Origin: Myxococcales bacterium
GTDB taxonomy: Bacteria > Myxococcota > B64-G9
Assembly: GCA_012798435.1 (NCBI GenBank)
Contig: JAAZNF010000002.1
Span: 1 to 50,654, forward strand
DNA length: 50,654 bases
Direction: 5' to 3'
Below the pieces are notes generated by a model that was not told the origin of the DNA, did not search any database, and saw only the letters and a program-made list of their open reading frames with translations. The position numbers were made by a program, and so were the translations under genes. Shown here piece by piece: positions 8,255 through 16,319 of the stretch; within the stretch, counting starts at the first letter, position 1; each line of letters begins with the position of its first letter.

Positions 8255-9883
8255 TCACGGGATGTAATGCAGGCTGTCATCCGTCTTCGGGTCGTCGAAG
8301 ACCATGTCCGGGGGCAAGGCCCCGCCTCGCCCGGCTCCCACCGCGACGAGGCCGATGGGGTGGCGCCCGTGCCGAAAGTACTGGCGTGTGGCGAAACGCA
8401 GGCTGGGAAGCATCCCGGCGGGATCCAGGACCGCCAGGGCCAGGATGTAGGTGCCATCGGCAAGCGAAACCGAGAAGGTCTCGTCGAGCGTGTGGGTCGC
8501 CGGCGGCGTGCCCCAGCGCAGTGGAGACCTGGACCACCCGGCGATGACCTTGGCGTCGCCCGAGGTCGTCCACTCCGGCTCCGTCCAGTCCTGTCCGGGC
8601 AACCAGCTCCTGATGTCCGCGTCTTGGAACGTGGCGGACCACACCGGCTCGCGGGTCTCGAGGTCGAGCAACGAGACCTCGACGGGCCAACGGTAATAGA
8701 ACGGCGCCGAGCCTTCGTTCTTGACAGACAGCGACACCCGCAGACGGCCGGCCGTCACCGACGGGGTGAACCCGACGTCCTCGACCACGAAACGGTACCC
8801 CAATGCTCGCTGGATCTCCTCCGCCCCGGCCTGGGAACTCGGGTTCTGTTGATCGTAATCATCGATCCACCTGAGCTGCGTGCAGTGCAACCAACGAATG
8901 GTGTTGATCATGAACTCCCGGTGTTCCGGGTCCTGCACGGTGTCATCGGGGTCGTCGCCTGGCTGGATGCTGGAGTGTCCCCAGTCGTAGGCCACCTCCC
9001 CGCCGATGTAGTGTGTCTGGTGGATCTTCTCGGACTCGATGACGCTCCGGATCCCGACCCCATGACTCTTGATCTGGTCGTTGTGGGCCCAGGAGTCCCA
9101 ATACTCTCCAAAGCTGTGGTCGGGAAACTGGTCCCAGATGTGACGCACCGAGACGATCTTGTCAGGGAAGGCGTTGGTGAACTCGTCCCCCGCGGTCTGC
9201 TCCATGTCCGTTCCGTATTGCGCATCGACCTCCTGGGCCGACGGGCTCTCCTGTTCGCCCCACTTGCCGAAGATCCCCATCTCGACAAAGGCCACGCGGG
9301 GATCGTGATTCCAGACCTCGCCGAGCCTCCGGATCAATCGGACGAGTCGTTGTTTGAAACGCTCGGACGAATAATCGCCAGTCGTCAGGTCGGCAGGCCA
9401 GTAGGTGGAGCTCCCGTCCCAGTGCAGGTAGACGCGCGGGATCACCTTGACGTTCCGCTCGGCCACGCCGCTAAACTTCTGATTGCAGACACTGATGATC
9501 TTGTCGATGCCGTCGGATTCGTCGTCCTCGATCTCGTTCCAACGAATGTACACATGAGCCAACGTGGCCCACTCGTGCGCGTACACTCCCCGGGTGGTAA
9601 TTCCTTTCAGCGGATTTCGGAGCGCGCCATCGTAGTACTCGGGGGTGACGTGAAACATCTCTTCCACGGGCCCGACATCCGCATCCACGGTGGCATCCGA
9701 GCCGTCAGAGGCGTCCCGGCCATCCCAGGCATCCGCGGCGTCGGAGGGATCCGAACCGTCACAGCCATCCGGACGGACCCCGGCATCCGGGGAGCCAGAG
9801 ATCGAACCCGAACAGGCTCCCGTCAACACCACCGCCAGACCGCACAGGATCGCCGCGAACTTGATTAGCCGCACGTTCCTCAA
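8255..9883 (-). CDS. DUF4874/DUF4832-like lipoprotein, TTG start
   Basis: The start is TTG at 9883 with AAGGA six bases upstream; no better ATG is near. The signal ends LTGAC (Cys24) and an Asp-rich linker follows. The body opens with NPLKGITTRGVYAHEW, then IRWNEIEDD, PRVYLHWDG, FVEMGIFGKWGE and SVRHIWDQF. This is the layout of secreted (beta/alpha)8-barrel proteins annotated as DUF4874, in which Glu residues at strand ends resemble glycosidase sites. The C-terminal third (VKNEGSAPFYYRWPVEV to SVSLADGTYILALAV) matches the beta-sandwich DUF4832 that usually follows. A carbohydrate-active role is likely but the substrate is unknown. It is divergent from the gene at 10066. Confidence 0.75.
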   Translation of the reverse strand: MRNVRLIKFAAILCGLAVVLTGACSGSISGSPDAGVRPDGCDGSDPSDAADAWDGRDASDGSDATVDADVGPVEEMFHVTPEYYDGALRNPLKGITTRGVYAHEWATLAHVYIRWNEIEDDESDGIDKIISVCNQKFSGVAERNVKVIPRVYLHWDGSSTYWPADLTTGDYSSERFKQRLVRLIRRLGEVWNHDPRVAFVEMGIFGKWGEQESPSAQEVDAQYGTDMEQTAGDEFTNAFPDKIVSVRHIWDQFPDHSFGEYWDSWAHNDQIKSHGVGIRSVIESEKIHQTHYIGGEVAYDWGHSSIQPGDDPDDTVQDPEHREFMINTIRWLHCTQLRWIDDYDQQNPSSQAGAEEIQRALGYRFVVEDVGFTPSVTAGRLRVSLSVKNEGSAPFYYRWPVEVSLLDLETREPVWSATFQDADIRSWLPGQDWTEPEWTTSGDAKVIAGWSRSPLRWGTPPATHTLDETFSVSLADGTYILALAVLDPAGMLPSLRFATRQYFRHGRHPIGLVAVGAGRGGALPPDMVFDDPKTDDSLHYIP

Positions 9884-10065
9884 GGCTTTTCCTTCATCGG
9901 CCGTCCCCCGCCCGGCAACCGAGCAGCGCCGCCGCCAACGGGTACGCCGTTCAAGTTCTTTTATACTACAATCGTGCTGAATACGCCGCAGAAGTTTCCT
10001 GAAACTCGCCCGGGTGGCAGACTCGGAGTGGCCGGACGAACTGGCGATGACGCGGAGGTGTTCTG

Positions 10066-10488
10066 ATGTTCCTGGGTCTTTTTGGGCAAAGCCGTCCGCA
10101 GGCGATCCTCAAGCGGCACACCACCTACGGGCTGGGCGGGGTGGAGATCGTCGTCTCGGCGGATGGCAAGGTGTCGATCGTTCACGAGGGTTTCGGTGAG
10201 AAACAGCGCACCGAGCGGCACACGTTCGCCCTCGATGCCGAGGCCACCCGGGAGCTGTTCGCCGCCTTCGAGGAGGCGAAGTTCTCGCAGATGGTCATCC
10301 CGCAGCACTGCGGCGTCCCGGACGAGATGTACTTCTCCCTGGAGTTCACCGACGAGCAGGGCAAGACCAAGAAGCTCGGGAAGTTCGTCCACACCCCGCT
10401 TGCCGCCTTCGACGGGCTGGTCGAGCGCTTCCGCAAGATCATCGCGGACCACCTCGATAAGAAGACCCGGGAGCGGCTCACCCTGTAG
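10066..10488 (+). CDS. Small cytoplasmic protein of unknown function
   Basis: This 140-residue protein has no signal peptide or membrane segment. It begins MFLGLFGQSRPQ and is an alternating beta and helix protein with many charged residues, ending KKTRERLTL. GGAGG lies six bases before ATG 10066. The strand pattern (VEIVVSADGKVSIVHEGF, then a helix ELFAAFEEAKF, then MYFSLEFTDEQGKTKKL) resembles small single-domain proteins that bind a partner or ligand, but I cannot name the family. It is alone on its strand. The upstream 180 bp is a bidirectional promoter region shared with the gene at 8255-9883; TATACT at 9962-9967 could be a minus-10 box. Confidence 0.65.
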   Translation: MFLGLFGQSRPQAILKRHTTYGLGGVEIVVSADGKVSIVHEGFGEKQRTERHTFALDAEATRELFAAFEEAKFSQMVIPQHCGVPDEMYFSLEFTDEQGKTKKLGKFVHTPLAAFDGLVERFRKIIADHLDKKTRERLTL

Positions 10489-10606
10489 CCGACGCTACTC
10501 GCCCTCGAAAAAGAAGGAACGTTCCGGGCCAAAGCTCTCGAGCTCAACCACATCGCCGGGTTTCCGCATCTTGCGGATGAACCCCTGTTCTCGAAAAGCT
10601 GCACAC

Positions 10607-11410
10607 CTAGATGGGTGCGCCCTTCGCCAAGGTTGACAGGTGGGCGTGCAGATCGCTGAAGGAATGCAGCCGCGCACCGAAGGGCGGCGGCTCGGGCCAC
10701 GCCCCGTTGCCTCCGAGCACCAGATCTATCTGGTGGCGCTGGCACGCCGCGCCGATCTGCGAAGCGATTTCCAGCATACGCTGCGGCTGGTTGGAGATGG
10801 CGGATGCCGACAAGGCCACCAGGCGCACAGGCGAGCGGTCGAGGAGGGAGGCGACCTCAGAGGCCGGCGTGGACGCCCCCAACCAGAGCGTCTGATAGCC
10901 GCCCTCGACCAGGCACAGCTCGGCCAACGAAAGCCCCAGCGTGTGTGTGTCGCCCTCGACGCTGGCGAGGGCCGCCAGGGGCGGATGGCTGGGGAGCGGG
11001 ATCGATTGCGTCATGCGGCCGATCGCTCGCGAAAACCCGTCCGAGAGCAGGTGCTCCTGGGCGATGCTCAGGTCGCCGGAACTCCAGCGGTCGCCGGTCT
11101 CGGTCAGCAGGCTCCCGACCTCGTCGGCGACGCGGAACCAGGCCCCCAGGCGCGATCGGCTCGACAGAAGGAAGGCATCGACTTCTTGCCGTCGGCCGGT
11201 CAGGAGCCAATCGAGCAAGGACTGAAGCGAAACACCTGCTGATGCCGGTCGGGTCTGCCGGGCAGCGAAGAGGAGCACATCCTGCCGGTCGAAACGGCGG
11301 TGTCCGCCCGGGGTACGCAACGAGCGCAGCAGTCCTTGATCCGACCAGCGCTTGATGGTCGATGGCTTTACTCCTAAAAGTTCTGCTGCTTTTACCGTGC
11401 TCAGAAGCAT
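10607..11410 (-). CDS. CarH/LitR-type B12-dependent MerR-family regulator
   Basis: The start is ATG 11410, with AGGAGG four bases upstream, not the longer frame. Residues 1-45 are a MerR-type winged helix (VKAAELLGVKPSTIKRWSDQG, then TPGGHRRF). Next is the helical cap with Trp109 and Glu119-His120, the W-x9-EH signature of adenosylcobalamin photoreceptors. The Rossmann cobalamin-binding domain follows with DTHTLG (His156 as lower axial ligand), SAS at 201-203 and LGGNG at 232-236. All signatures of a functional B12-binding, light-responsive repressor are present, and its 267 residues are close to the family norm. In known systems the dark AdoCbl tetramer binds DNA and light releases it. It is divergent from the DUF4397 lipoprotein gene, the likely target. 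Confidence 0.85.
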   Translation of the reverse strand: MLLSTVKAAELLGVKPSTIKRWSDQGLLRSLRTPGGHRRFDRQDVLLFAARQTRPASAGVSLQSLLDWLLTGRRQEVDAFLLSSRSRLGAWFRVADEVGSLLTETGDRWSSGDLSIAQEHLLSDGFSRAIGRMTQSIPLPSHPPLAALASVEGDTHTLGLSLAELCLVEGGYQTLWLGASTPASEVASLLDRSPVRLVALSASAISNQPQRMLEIASQIGAACQRHQIDLVLGGNGAWPEPPPFGARLHSFSDLHAHLSTLAKGAPI

Positions 11411-11433
11411 TTCGCCTCCTAAAAACAAAAATA

Positions 11434-11482
11434 TGTCAATTTGGTCGATTTGTCCACTTGACATCGACCAAATCGTGACAAA
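11434..11482. promoter_or_regulatory. Candidate CarH operator/promoter in divergent intergenic region
   Basis: A perfect inverted repeat ATTTGGTCGA (11439-11448) / TCGACCAAAT (11464-11473) is centred between the regulator and the DUF4397 gene. Further half-sites are TGTCAA (11434-11439), TTTGTC (11449-11454), TTGACA (11458-11463) and GACAAA (11477-11482). TTGACA could be the minus-35 box of the rightward promoter. The surrounding 130 bp is strikingly AT-rich against its GC-rich neighbours. This is the expected place for an autoregulated operator; binding is inferred. Confidence 0.55.
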
Positions 11483-11542
11483 ACTAACTACATGACAATA
11501 AATTATCAACAAAAAAAACCGCTAGTAAAAAGGAGAAAAATC

Positions 11543-12889
11543 ATGAAAACCGCAACGTTTTTGAGCGTTATCGTGGCTTCCGCCCTCATGCTCTCCTCCT
11601 GTGGCAGTGATGACGGGGTACCGCAGTTCGGAAAGGCCAGTGTAAGGGCGTTACACCTGTCACCGGATGCACCCGCCGTGGACGTCTTCCTCGGCGAGAC
11701 TGCGGGCGCAGAAGACCTGACCTTCGGAAACGGCTCATCTTATGTAGAAGTGTCTGCCGGGAGCTACGATGTATCCATCTCCCCGGCCGGTCAAGGTAAA
11801 GGGGCGAGTGTCCTGACTGTGAAAGGCATTCCGTTCGCGGAGGGCAAGAGCTACACGGCCTTCGCATTCGACAGGCTCTCCATGCTCAAGGCCGGAGTGA
11901 TCGAAGACCGCGAGGATGGAATGAATTCGGGTTCGATCCGGGTGAGGGCCATTCACGCTGCTGCGGGGGTCGGCCAGGTGGACATCTGGAACATCCCATC
12001 CACAGGCTCGCCCAGCGCCTTGATTGAGGATTTCGAATTCGGCGCGGTCGGCCCCGATCTCGACTTGCCGGCGGGCGCTTACACCTTGGGCTTCGACGTC
12101 GACAACGACGCGAAACCCGACCTGATTTTCGAATTGCCTGAACTCCCGTCCGGCACACGGGCCAATGTCTTCGCGGTGTCTGACAGCCAGGGAAATGTCG
12201 CTCTTCTCGCGCAGTCCCAGGACGGAAGCGTTGCCAAGATCGCTCCTCGAGCAAAGCCGGACCCCAGCTCCATCCGAGTCCTGCACCTGGGGCGAGACGT
12301 CGGCGGTGTGGACATCTGGGCCAACGGCGCCGGCCCGGCGGTCGAAGGACTGGTGTTCTCAAAATCGACCGACTACCTGACGCTCGACAGCGGCACCTAC
12401 ACCTTCGACGTGGTGCCCGCGGGCGGCGTCATCGCAGACAGCGCCCTGAAGATCGCCGGTCTCCTGCTCGGTCCCGGGGTCTCCTATACCGCGGTGGCCT
12501 ATGGCGACGCCAGATCGGGTAAGCTGTCCGCCGTCTTGCTGGAGGAGGATCTCTCCAGCGTTCCCGGCGGGCAGATTCGCGTGCGGCCGATTCACGCCGC
12601 CTACGGCGTTGGCCAGGTCGACATCTGGAAGGTGAACGGCACACCGGCCGAGCTATACAGCGAAGTCGACTACGGCGCGGTCGGCGCCTACGCGTTGCTG
12701 CCGGCCGACAGCCCGATCGTGCTCGGCCTGGACGTCAACGACGATGCCACTCCCGACGTGACCTTCGACATCCCCGGCCTGCCTGCCGGCACGATCGCCA
12801 ACTTGTTCGCGGTCACCGACAAAGACGGCAACCCGTGGATCCTGGCCCAGCTCGGCAGGAACTCTACCACCCTCATTCCCGCCAACTGA
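11543..12889 (+). CDS. Lipoprotein with four DUF4397-like repeats
   Basis: ATG 11543 has AAGGAG at good spacing; the in-frame ATG at 11492 lacks one. The signal ends LSSC (Cys20). The protein is built from four repeats of about 100 residues, each opening with a strand like VRALHLSPDAPAVDVF, IRVRAIHAAAGVGQVDIW, IRVLHLGRDVGGVDIW or IRVRPIHAAYGVGQVDIW, followed by a Gly-x-Tyr strand and an FAVSD or AYGDA-type strand. This is the DUF4397 beta-sandwich repeat of secreted and surface proteins. Repeats 2 and 4 are closest to each other (both carry a VDNDAKPDLIF or VNDDATPDVTF calcium-like Asp run), so the pair probably arose by duplication. Divergent from the CarH-type regulator and likely under its control. 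Confidence 0.85.
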   Translation: MKTATFLSVIVASALMLSSCGSDDGVPQFGKASVRALHLSPDAPAVDVFLGETAGAEDLTFGNGSSYVEVSAGSYDVSISPAGQGKGASVLTVKGIPFAEGKSYTAFAFDRLSMLKAGVIEDREDGMNSGSIRVRAIHAAAGVGQVDIWNIPSTGSPSALIEDFEFGAVGPDLDLPAGAYTLGFDVDNDAKPDLIFELPELPSGTRANVFAVSDSQGNVALLAQSQDGSVAKIAPRAKPDPSSIRVLHLGRDVGGVDIWANGAGPAVEGLVFSKSTDYLTLDSGTYTFDVVPAGGVIADSALKIAGLLLGPGVSYTAVAYGDARSGKLSAVLLEEDLSSVPGGQIRVRPIHAAYGVGQVDIWKVNGTPAELYSEVDYGAVGAYALLPADSPIVLGLDVNDDATPDVTFDIPGLPAGTIANLFAVTDKDGNPWILAQLGRNSTTLIPAN

Positions 12890-12957
12890 GGATCTACTGC
12901 GTCCGCCAGCTCCTTCCCCCCCGACAGCTGCACTTGCCCCCTTCCTTCGCTACCCGG

Positions 12958-13758
12958 CTAGACCTTGCCGATCCCCATTTTGCCGAGCGCGCGCAGGATG
13001 GCGCCGTCCACGTCCCGGGCCAGCCGGGCATAGGCCTCCTCCTGCAACTCGCCGGTGTGCTCGTCCATGAAGATCTTCTTGAGCTCGATGGAGGGGCACA
13101 CCACCTTGTCCGGGTGACGGGCCTGGAGCCGCTTGTGGACGTAGCCGCCCTTGAAGATTACGTTCTCGCCGACGGTGACGGGCCGGCCCGCGAACTCGAT
13201 CTTGCGAAACTCCTCCAGCATGTCGTCCAACAGCGGGCGGAAGCGGGGATGGGACTCGATGGTGCCCAGGTTGATGCAGGGTTTCGACAGGTCCTCCCAC
13301 CAGGCCGGCACCGGCTTCTCGCGCTGGTAGTTGTAGGAGTGGAAGTCAAGGACCACGGCCCGGCCATGCTGCGCCACTGCCTCGTCGACGAGCTGGTCCA
13401 AAAACGCCATCGCCTCGCGGTGCCGCGCCCGGGAGCGCTCGACGATGTCTGGCGGAAGCGGGGCGCGCCACGGCACGATACCCCAACACATGTCCGCGCT
13501 GAGGTACACGCAGGTCTCCTCCGGCCGGTTCAGGTCGACCTCGAAGCGACTGGTCTCGGTCCACACGGCGATCGAAAACGGCGCGAGCAGCCGCTCCGTG
13601 TAGGGGTCTTCCTCGTACCGCCGGATGGCCTCGGTGGGAGCCGACAGCGGGCGCACCTCCTCCCGCAGCTCGTGCCCAGCGTGGATGGCCAGCGCGATCA
13701 CTGGTGAGGCGGCGTCCTTGCGAAAGTGGAGAATGCCGGTGGGGCTCGTGTGTCCCAT
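12958..13758 (-). CDS. N-formylglutamate amidohydrolase-like protein
   Basis: The start is ATG 13758 with GGAGG upstream; the open frame continues further but only as the shadow of the divergent gene. The 266-residue cytoplasmic protein has the features of the FGase (HutG2-type) zinc amidohydrolases: AIHAGHELREE near the N-terminus, VVLDFHSYNYQ in the middle, a NLGTIESHPRFRP segment, and VGENVIFKGGYVHKR near the end. Known members cleave N-formyl-glutamate, but FGase homologues also occur in operons with ATP-grasp ligases, where they are thought to trim or release amide-linked products. Here it is divergent from such an operon, 123 bp away, so that role is more likely than histidine degradation; no hut genes are nearby. 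Confidence 0.8.
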   Translation of the reverse strand: MGHTSPTGILHFRKDAASPVIALAIHAGHELREEVRPLSAPTEAIRRYEEDPYTERLLAPFSIAVWTETSRFEVDLNRPEETCVYLSADMCWGIVPWRAPLPPDIVERSRARHREAMAFLDQLVDEAVAQHGRAVVLDFHSYNYQREKPVPAWWEDLSKPCINLGTIESHPRFRPLLDDMLEEFRKIEFAGRPVTVGENVIFKGGYVHKRLQARHPDKVVCPSIELKKIFMDEHTGELQEEAYARLARDVDGAILRALGKMGIGKV

Positions 13759-13809
13759 GGGTGGGGCCTCCTTCGCCCGGGAGTGTGCCACCGTCTTTTC
13801 GCGAAGAAA

Positions 13810-13843
13810 ACCCAAATCAGTGGCGAACCGGTGCGGTTTGGGT
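13810..13843. promoter_or_regulatory. Inverted repeats in the divergent amidoligase promoter region
   Basis: ACCCAAA (13810-13816) and TTTGGGT (13837-13843) are inverted around a second inverted repeat, AACCG (13826-13830) / CGGTT (13834-13838). They lie between the divergent FGase-like and ATP-grasp genes, a natural place for one operator controlling both. No known regulator can be named. Confidence 0.3.
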
Positions 13844-13881
13844 GTAAAAGCGGTCTTTATCCGGACGACGAGGTCAAGCGC

Positions 13882-14955
13882 ATGAATCCCAAGAGAAGCG
13901 AGCCCAAGGTCCTCGGCATCCTGCGCGGGCGCGAGAGCGGTTTTCCCGAGGATCTGATCCGGGCGGTCGAGTCCCAGGGCCGGGGGATGATCCGGGCGGA
14001 GATGGCCTCCATCGGCGCGGAGCCGGCCGAGCGGCCCCTCCCCTACGATCTGATCTACGATCGCATCTCCCACGACTACCCGATGTACCACGTGCTGCTG
14101 AGGGCGGCCGCGGCGCACGGCACCTACGTGGTGCCCAACCCCTTCCTCACCGCGGCGGACGACAAGTTCCTCGGCGCGGCCGTCGCTCACCGGCTGGGGA
14201 TCCCCTCGCCGCGGACCGTGGTGCTGCCGCTGTCGGGGAGCCTCATGCTCCACGACATCACGGCGCATTCCTTGCGCAACCTGCGCTGGCTCGACGACAA
14301 GGCGTGGGGGGCGGTGTTCGACTACGTCGGCTTCCCGGCCTGGCTGAAGCCGTGCTCGGCCGGCGGCTGGCTGGGCGTGTTCAAGGTACACTCTCCCGAG
14401 GAGTTCTTCCGCATTTACAACCAGGCCATCTTCCACGGCGAGATGATCAAGAACGACCCGGCCGCGGACCAGGCGGTGAGGAACTGGCTCGGCCGCACCA
14501 CGGTGATGATCCTCCAGCAGGACATCCCCTGGGAGCGCTTCGCCCGCTGCTGGTACATCGGCGGCGAGGTGCTGGTGGCGCGCTACACCCCGCCGCGCAA
14601 GAAGGACGGCGAGGTCTATGGCAAGTACCAGGACGACCCGGGGTTCTTCGGGCCAGCGCTCTACGAGCGGTTGCGCCGGTACGTCCAGCAGGTGAACTCG
14701 GTCATGGGCTACGAGATCAACACGGCCGAGTTCGCCATCCGGGGCGACGAACCGTACCTCATCGACTTTTTGAACTTCACCTGCGACTTCAACCCCAAGT
14801 CGATCGCGCCTTTCTACGAGCGCTGCCTGGAGCTGGTGGCCCGCTACCTGACCCGTTGTCTGACCGACCCCGCGGCGCGCTTGCAGGCGCAAAACCGCGA
14901 CCGCGCCTGGGGGCTGCTCGCCACCGGGCAAGCCGCGCCGAGCGCCCGACCCTGA
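13882..14955 (+). CDS. ATP-grasp ligase (RimK/D-Ala ligase-like)
   Basis: ATG 13882 follows GAGGT at acceptable spacing. The 357-residue protein has a pre-ATP-grasp region (DLIYDRISHDYPMYHVLL, then NPFLTAADDK) and then ATP-grasp signatures: Lys156 in FPAWLKPCSAGGWLGVFKV, the nucleotide-binding strand VMILQQDIPWERF, the GEVLVARY strand, and a metal-binding end YEINTAEFAIRG, YLIDFLNF, CDFNP. Such enzymes activate a carboxylate as acyl phosphate and join it to an amine. It is the first gene of a three-gene operon with a second, permuted ATP-grasp enzyme 23 bp downstream and an S51-like hydrolase. The substrate cannot be read from sequence; an amino-acid or peptide ligase is the best guess. Confidence 0.8.
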   Translation: MNPKRSEPKVLGILRGRESGFPEDLIRAVESQGRGMIRAEMASIGAEPAERPLPYDLIYDRISHDYPMYHVLLRAAAAHGTYVVPNPFLTAADDKFLGAAVAHRLGIPSPRTVVLPLSGSLMLHDITAHSLRNLRWLDDKAWGAVFDYVGFPAWLKPCSAGGWLGVFKVHSPEEFFRIYNQAIFHGEMIKNDPAADQAVRNWLGRTTVMILQQDIPWERFARCWYIGGEVLVARYTPPRKKDGEVYGKYQDDPGFFGPALYERLRRYVQQVNSVMGYEINTAEFAIRGDEPYLIDFLNFTCDFNPKSIAPFYERCLELVARYLTRCLTDPAARLQAQNRDRAWGLLATGQAAPSARP

Positions 14956-14978
14956 GCACGGACCGGAGGAACACGACC

Positions 14979-16319
14979 ATGGCAATCGAACAGGTGATCC
15001 AGGAGTACCGCGCCTATATGCAGGCCCGCCCCCGGGAGATGGTGTCCGAGCACGCGGACCTGCGGCGCCGGCTGACCGAACGCAACTGCCTCTACAAGGG
15101 ACAGCCCTTCCCCATGTTCATGATGCCGCACTTCATCTCGCGCGAGCAGCACCGGCTGCTCCAGCGCGCCTGCCAGAACCTCGTCTCGGCGGTCGAGAAG
15201 GTGACGGACCTCTACTTCGGCGATCCCGCCTTCGCCGCCTCCTTCGGCCTGAGCGAGGGCGAGCGAGTGCTGATGGAGATCCCGCCGCGGCTTTCGCGTA
15301 AGATCGTGCTGTGCCGGCCGGACGGCTTTCTGGCCGGCGACGGGCTGTCCTTCATCGAGATCAACGCCGACAGCCCGGCGGGCATGGTCGACGGCGACAT
15401 CCTGTCCGAAGAGTTCTTCAAGCTCTCGCCGGTCGAGGACATCCGCCGCCGCCACACCGTCGAGCCCGAGCGCATGAAGGAGCGCTACCTTACGGTGCTG
15501 CTTGCCAAGTGGCGCGAGTTCGGCGGCACGGCCGCCCCGCACATCGGCATCGTCGACTGGGACGAGGTGCAGCCGCGCACCGAGTTCTACCTCTTGGCCG
15601 AGTTCTTCGAAGCGCACGGCTACCCCGCCCGGGTGGGCGACCCCCGCGCCCTGGAGTTCCGGGGTGGCAAGCTGTGGCTCGGCGACTTTCGCATCGATCT
15701 CATGGTGCGGCGGGTGATCACGCGGGAGCTCGCCGAGAAGCTCGACCAGGTGAAGGGCCTGCTGGCCGCCGCCCGGGAAGGCGCGGTGTGCATCGTCAAC
15801 CCGTTCCGCTCGAAGCTGGCCTCCTTCAAGGGCATCTTCAAGGTGCTGACCGACCCCGAGCACCGTCACCTGTTCGATCGCGAGGAGCAGGAGGTCATCG
15901 ACCGGCACATCCCCTGGACCCGGCAGGTCTCGCCCGGGAGAGTGGACTTCCACGGCGAGCGATTGGAGATGGAGCAACTGCTCTCGCGGCACAAGACCCG
16001 CCTGGTGCTGAAGCCCACGCACGGCTACGCCGGTAAGGACGTGTTCGTCGGCGCGGACGCCTCCGACGCCGAGTGGTCCGACGTCATCGCCAGATCGCTC
16101 TCGGGTCAGGCCAACTACATCGTGCAGGAGTTCGTGCCCATCCCCGAGGCCGAGTTCCCGGCCTTCGATCCCGAGCTGGTCTTCGTCCCCAAGAAGGTCA
16201 ACATCAACCCCTTCGTGCTCGACGGCGCCTACGCGGGGTGCATGTCGCGCGTGTCGGACTCCTCCATCATCAACCTGGCCCGCGGCGGCGGCCAACAACC
16301 GACCTTCGTGTGCGCATGA
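14979..16319 (+). CDS. Circularly permuted ATP-grasp enzyme (glutathionylspermidine-synthase-like)
   Basis: ATG 14979 follows GGAGGA (14965-14970). The 446-residue protein has the permuted order: the metal-binding FIEINADSPAG segment (Glu127, Asn129, Asp131) comes first, then a central region with FYLLAEFFEAHGYPARVGDP, then the nucleotide-binding LVLKPTHGYAGKDVFVG and NYIVQEFVP, ending LARGGGQQPTFV, a hallmark of this superfamily. Relatives ligate amines or amino acids to carboxylates, as in glutathionylspermidine synthesis. Its gene overlaps the next by four bases (ATGA), so the two are translated together. With the ATP-grasp gene before it, it may catalyse a second condensation step. Confidence 0.8.
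   Translation: MAIEQVIQEYRAYMQARPREMVSEHADLRRRLTERNCLYKGQPFPMFMMPHFISREQHRLLQRACQNLVSAVEKVTDLYFGDPAFAASFGLSEGERVLMEIPPRLSRKIVLCRPDGFLAGDGLSFIEINADSPAGMVDGDILSEEFFKLSPVEDIRRRHTVEPERMKERYLTVLLAKWREFGGTAAPHIGIVDWDEVQPRTEFYLLAEFFEAHGYPARVGDPRALEFRGGKLWLGDFRIDLMVRRVITRELAEKLDQVKGLLAAAREGAVCIVNPFRSKLASFKGIFKVLTDPEHRHLFDREEQEVIDRHIPWTRQVSPGRVDFHGERLEMEQLLSRHKTRLVLKPTHGYAGKDVFVGADASDAEWSDVIARSLSGQANYIVQEFVPIPEAEFPAFDPELVFVPKKVNINPFVLDGAYAGCMSRVSDSSIINLARGGGQQPTFVCA

Noticed and set aside
6461-9868. A 1135-codon plus-strand frame spanning the CocE-like and DUF4832-like genes
   Set aside because: It runs through two separate minus-strand genes and their intergenic gap; no start signal or domain supports it.
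10495-10677. A 60-codon minus-strand frame with a plausible C-terminal end next to the CarH-like gene
   Set aside because: It overlaps the CarH-like gene and has no ribosome-binding site or recognisable domain; it might be a gene remnant but cannot be supported.
13759-14985. Extension of the FGase-like frame upstream of 13758
   Set aside because: FGase family similarity begins at MGHTSPTG with a ribosome-binding site just before it; the upstream part is the antisense of the ATP-grasp gene.
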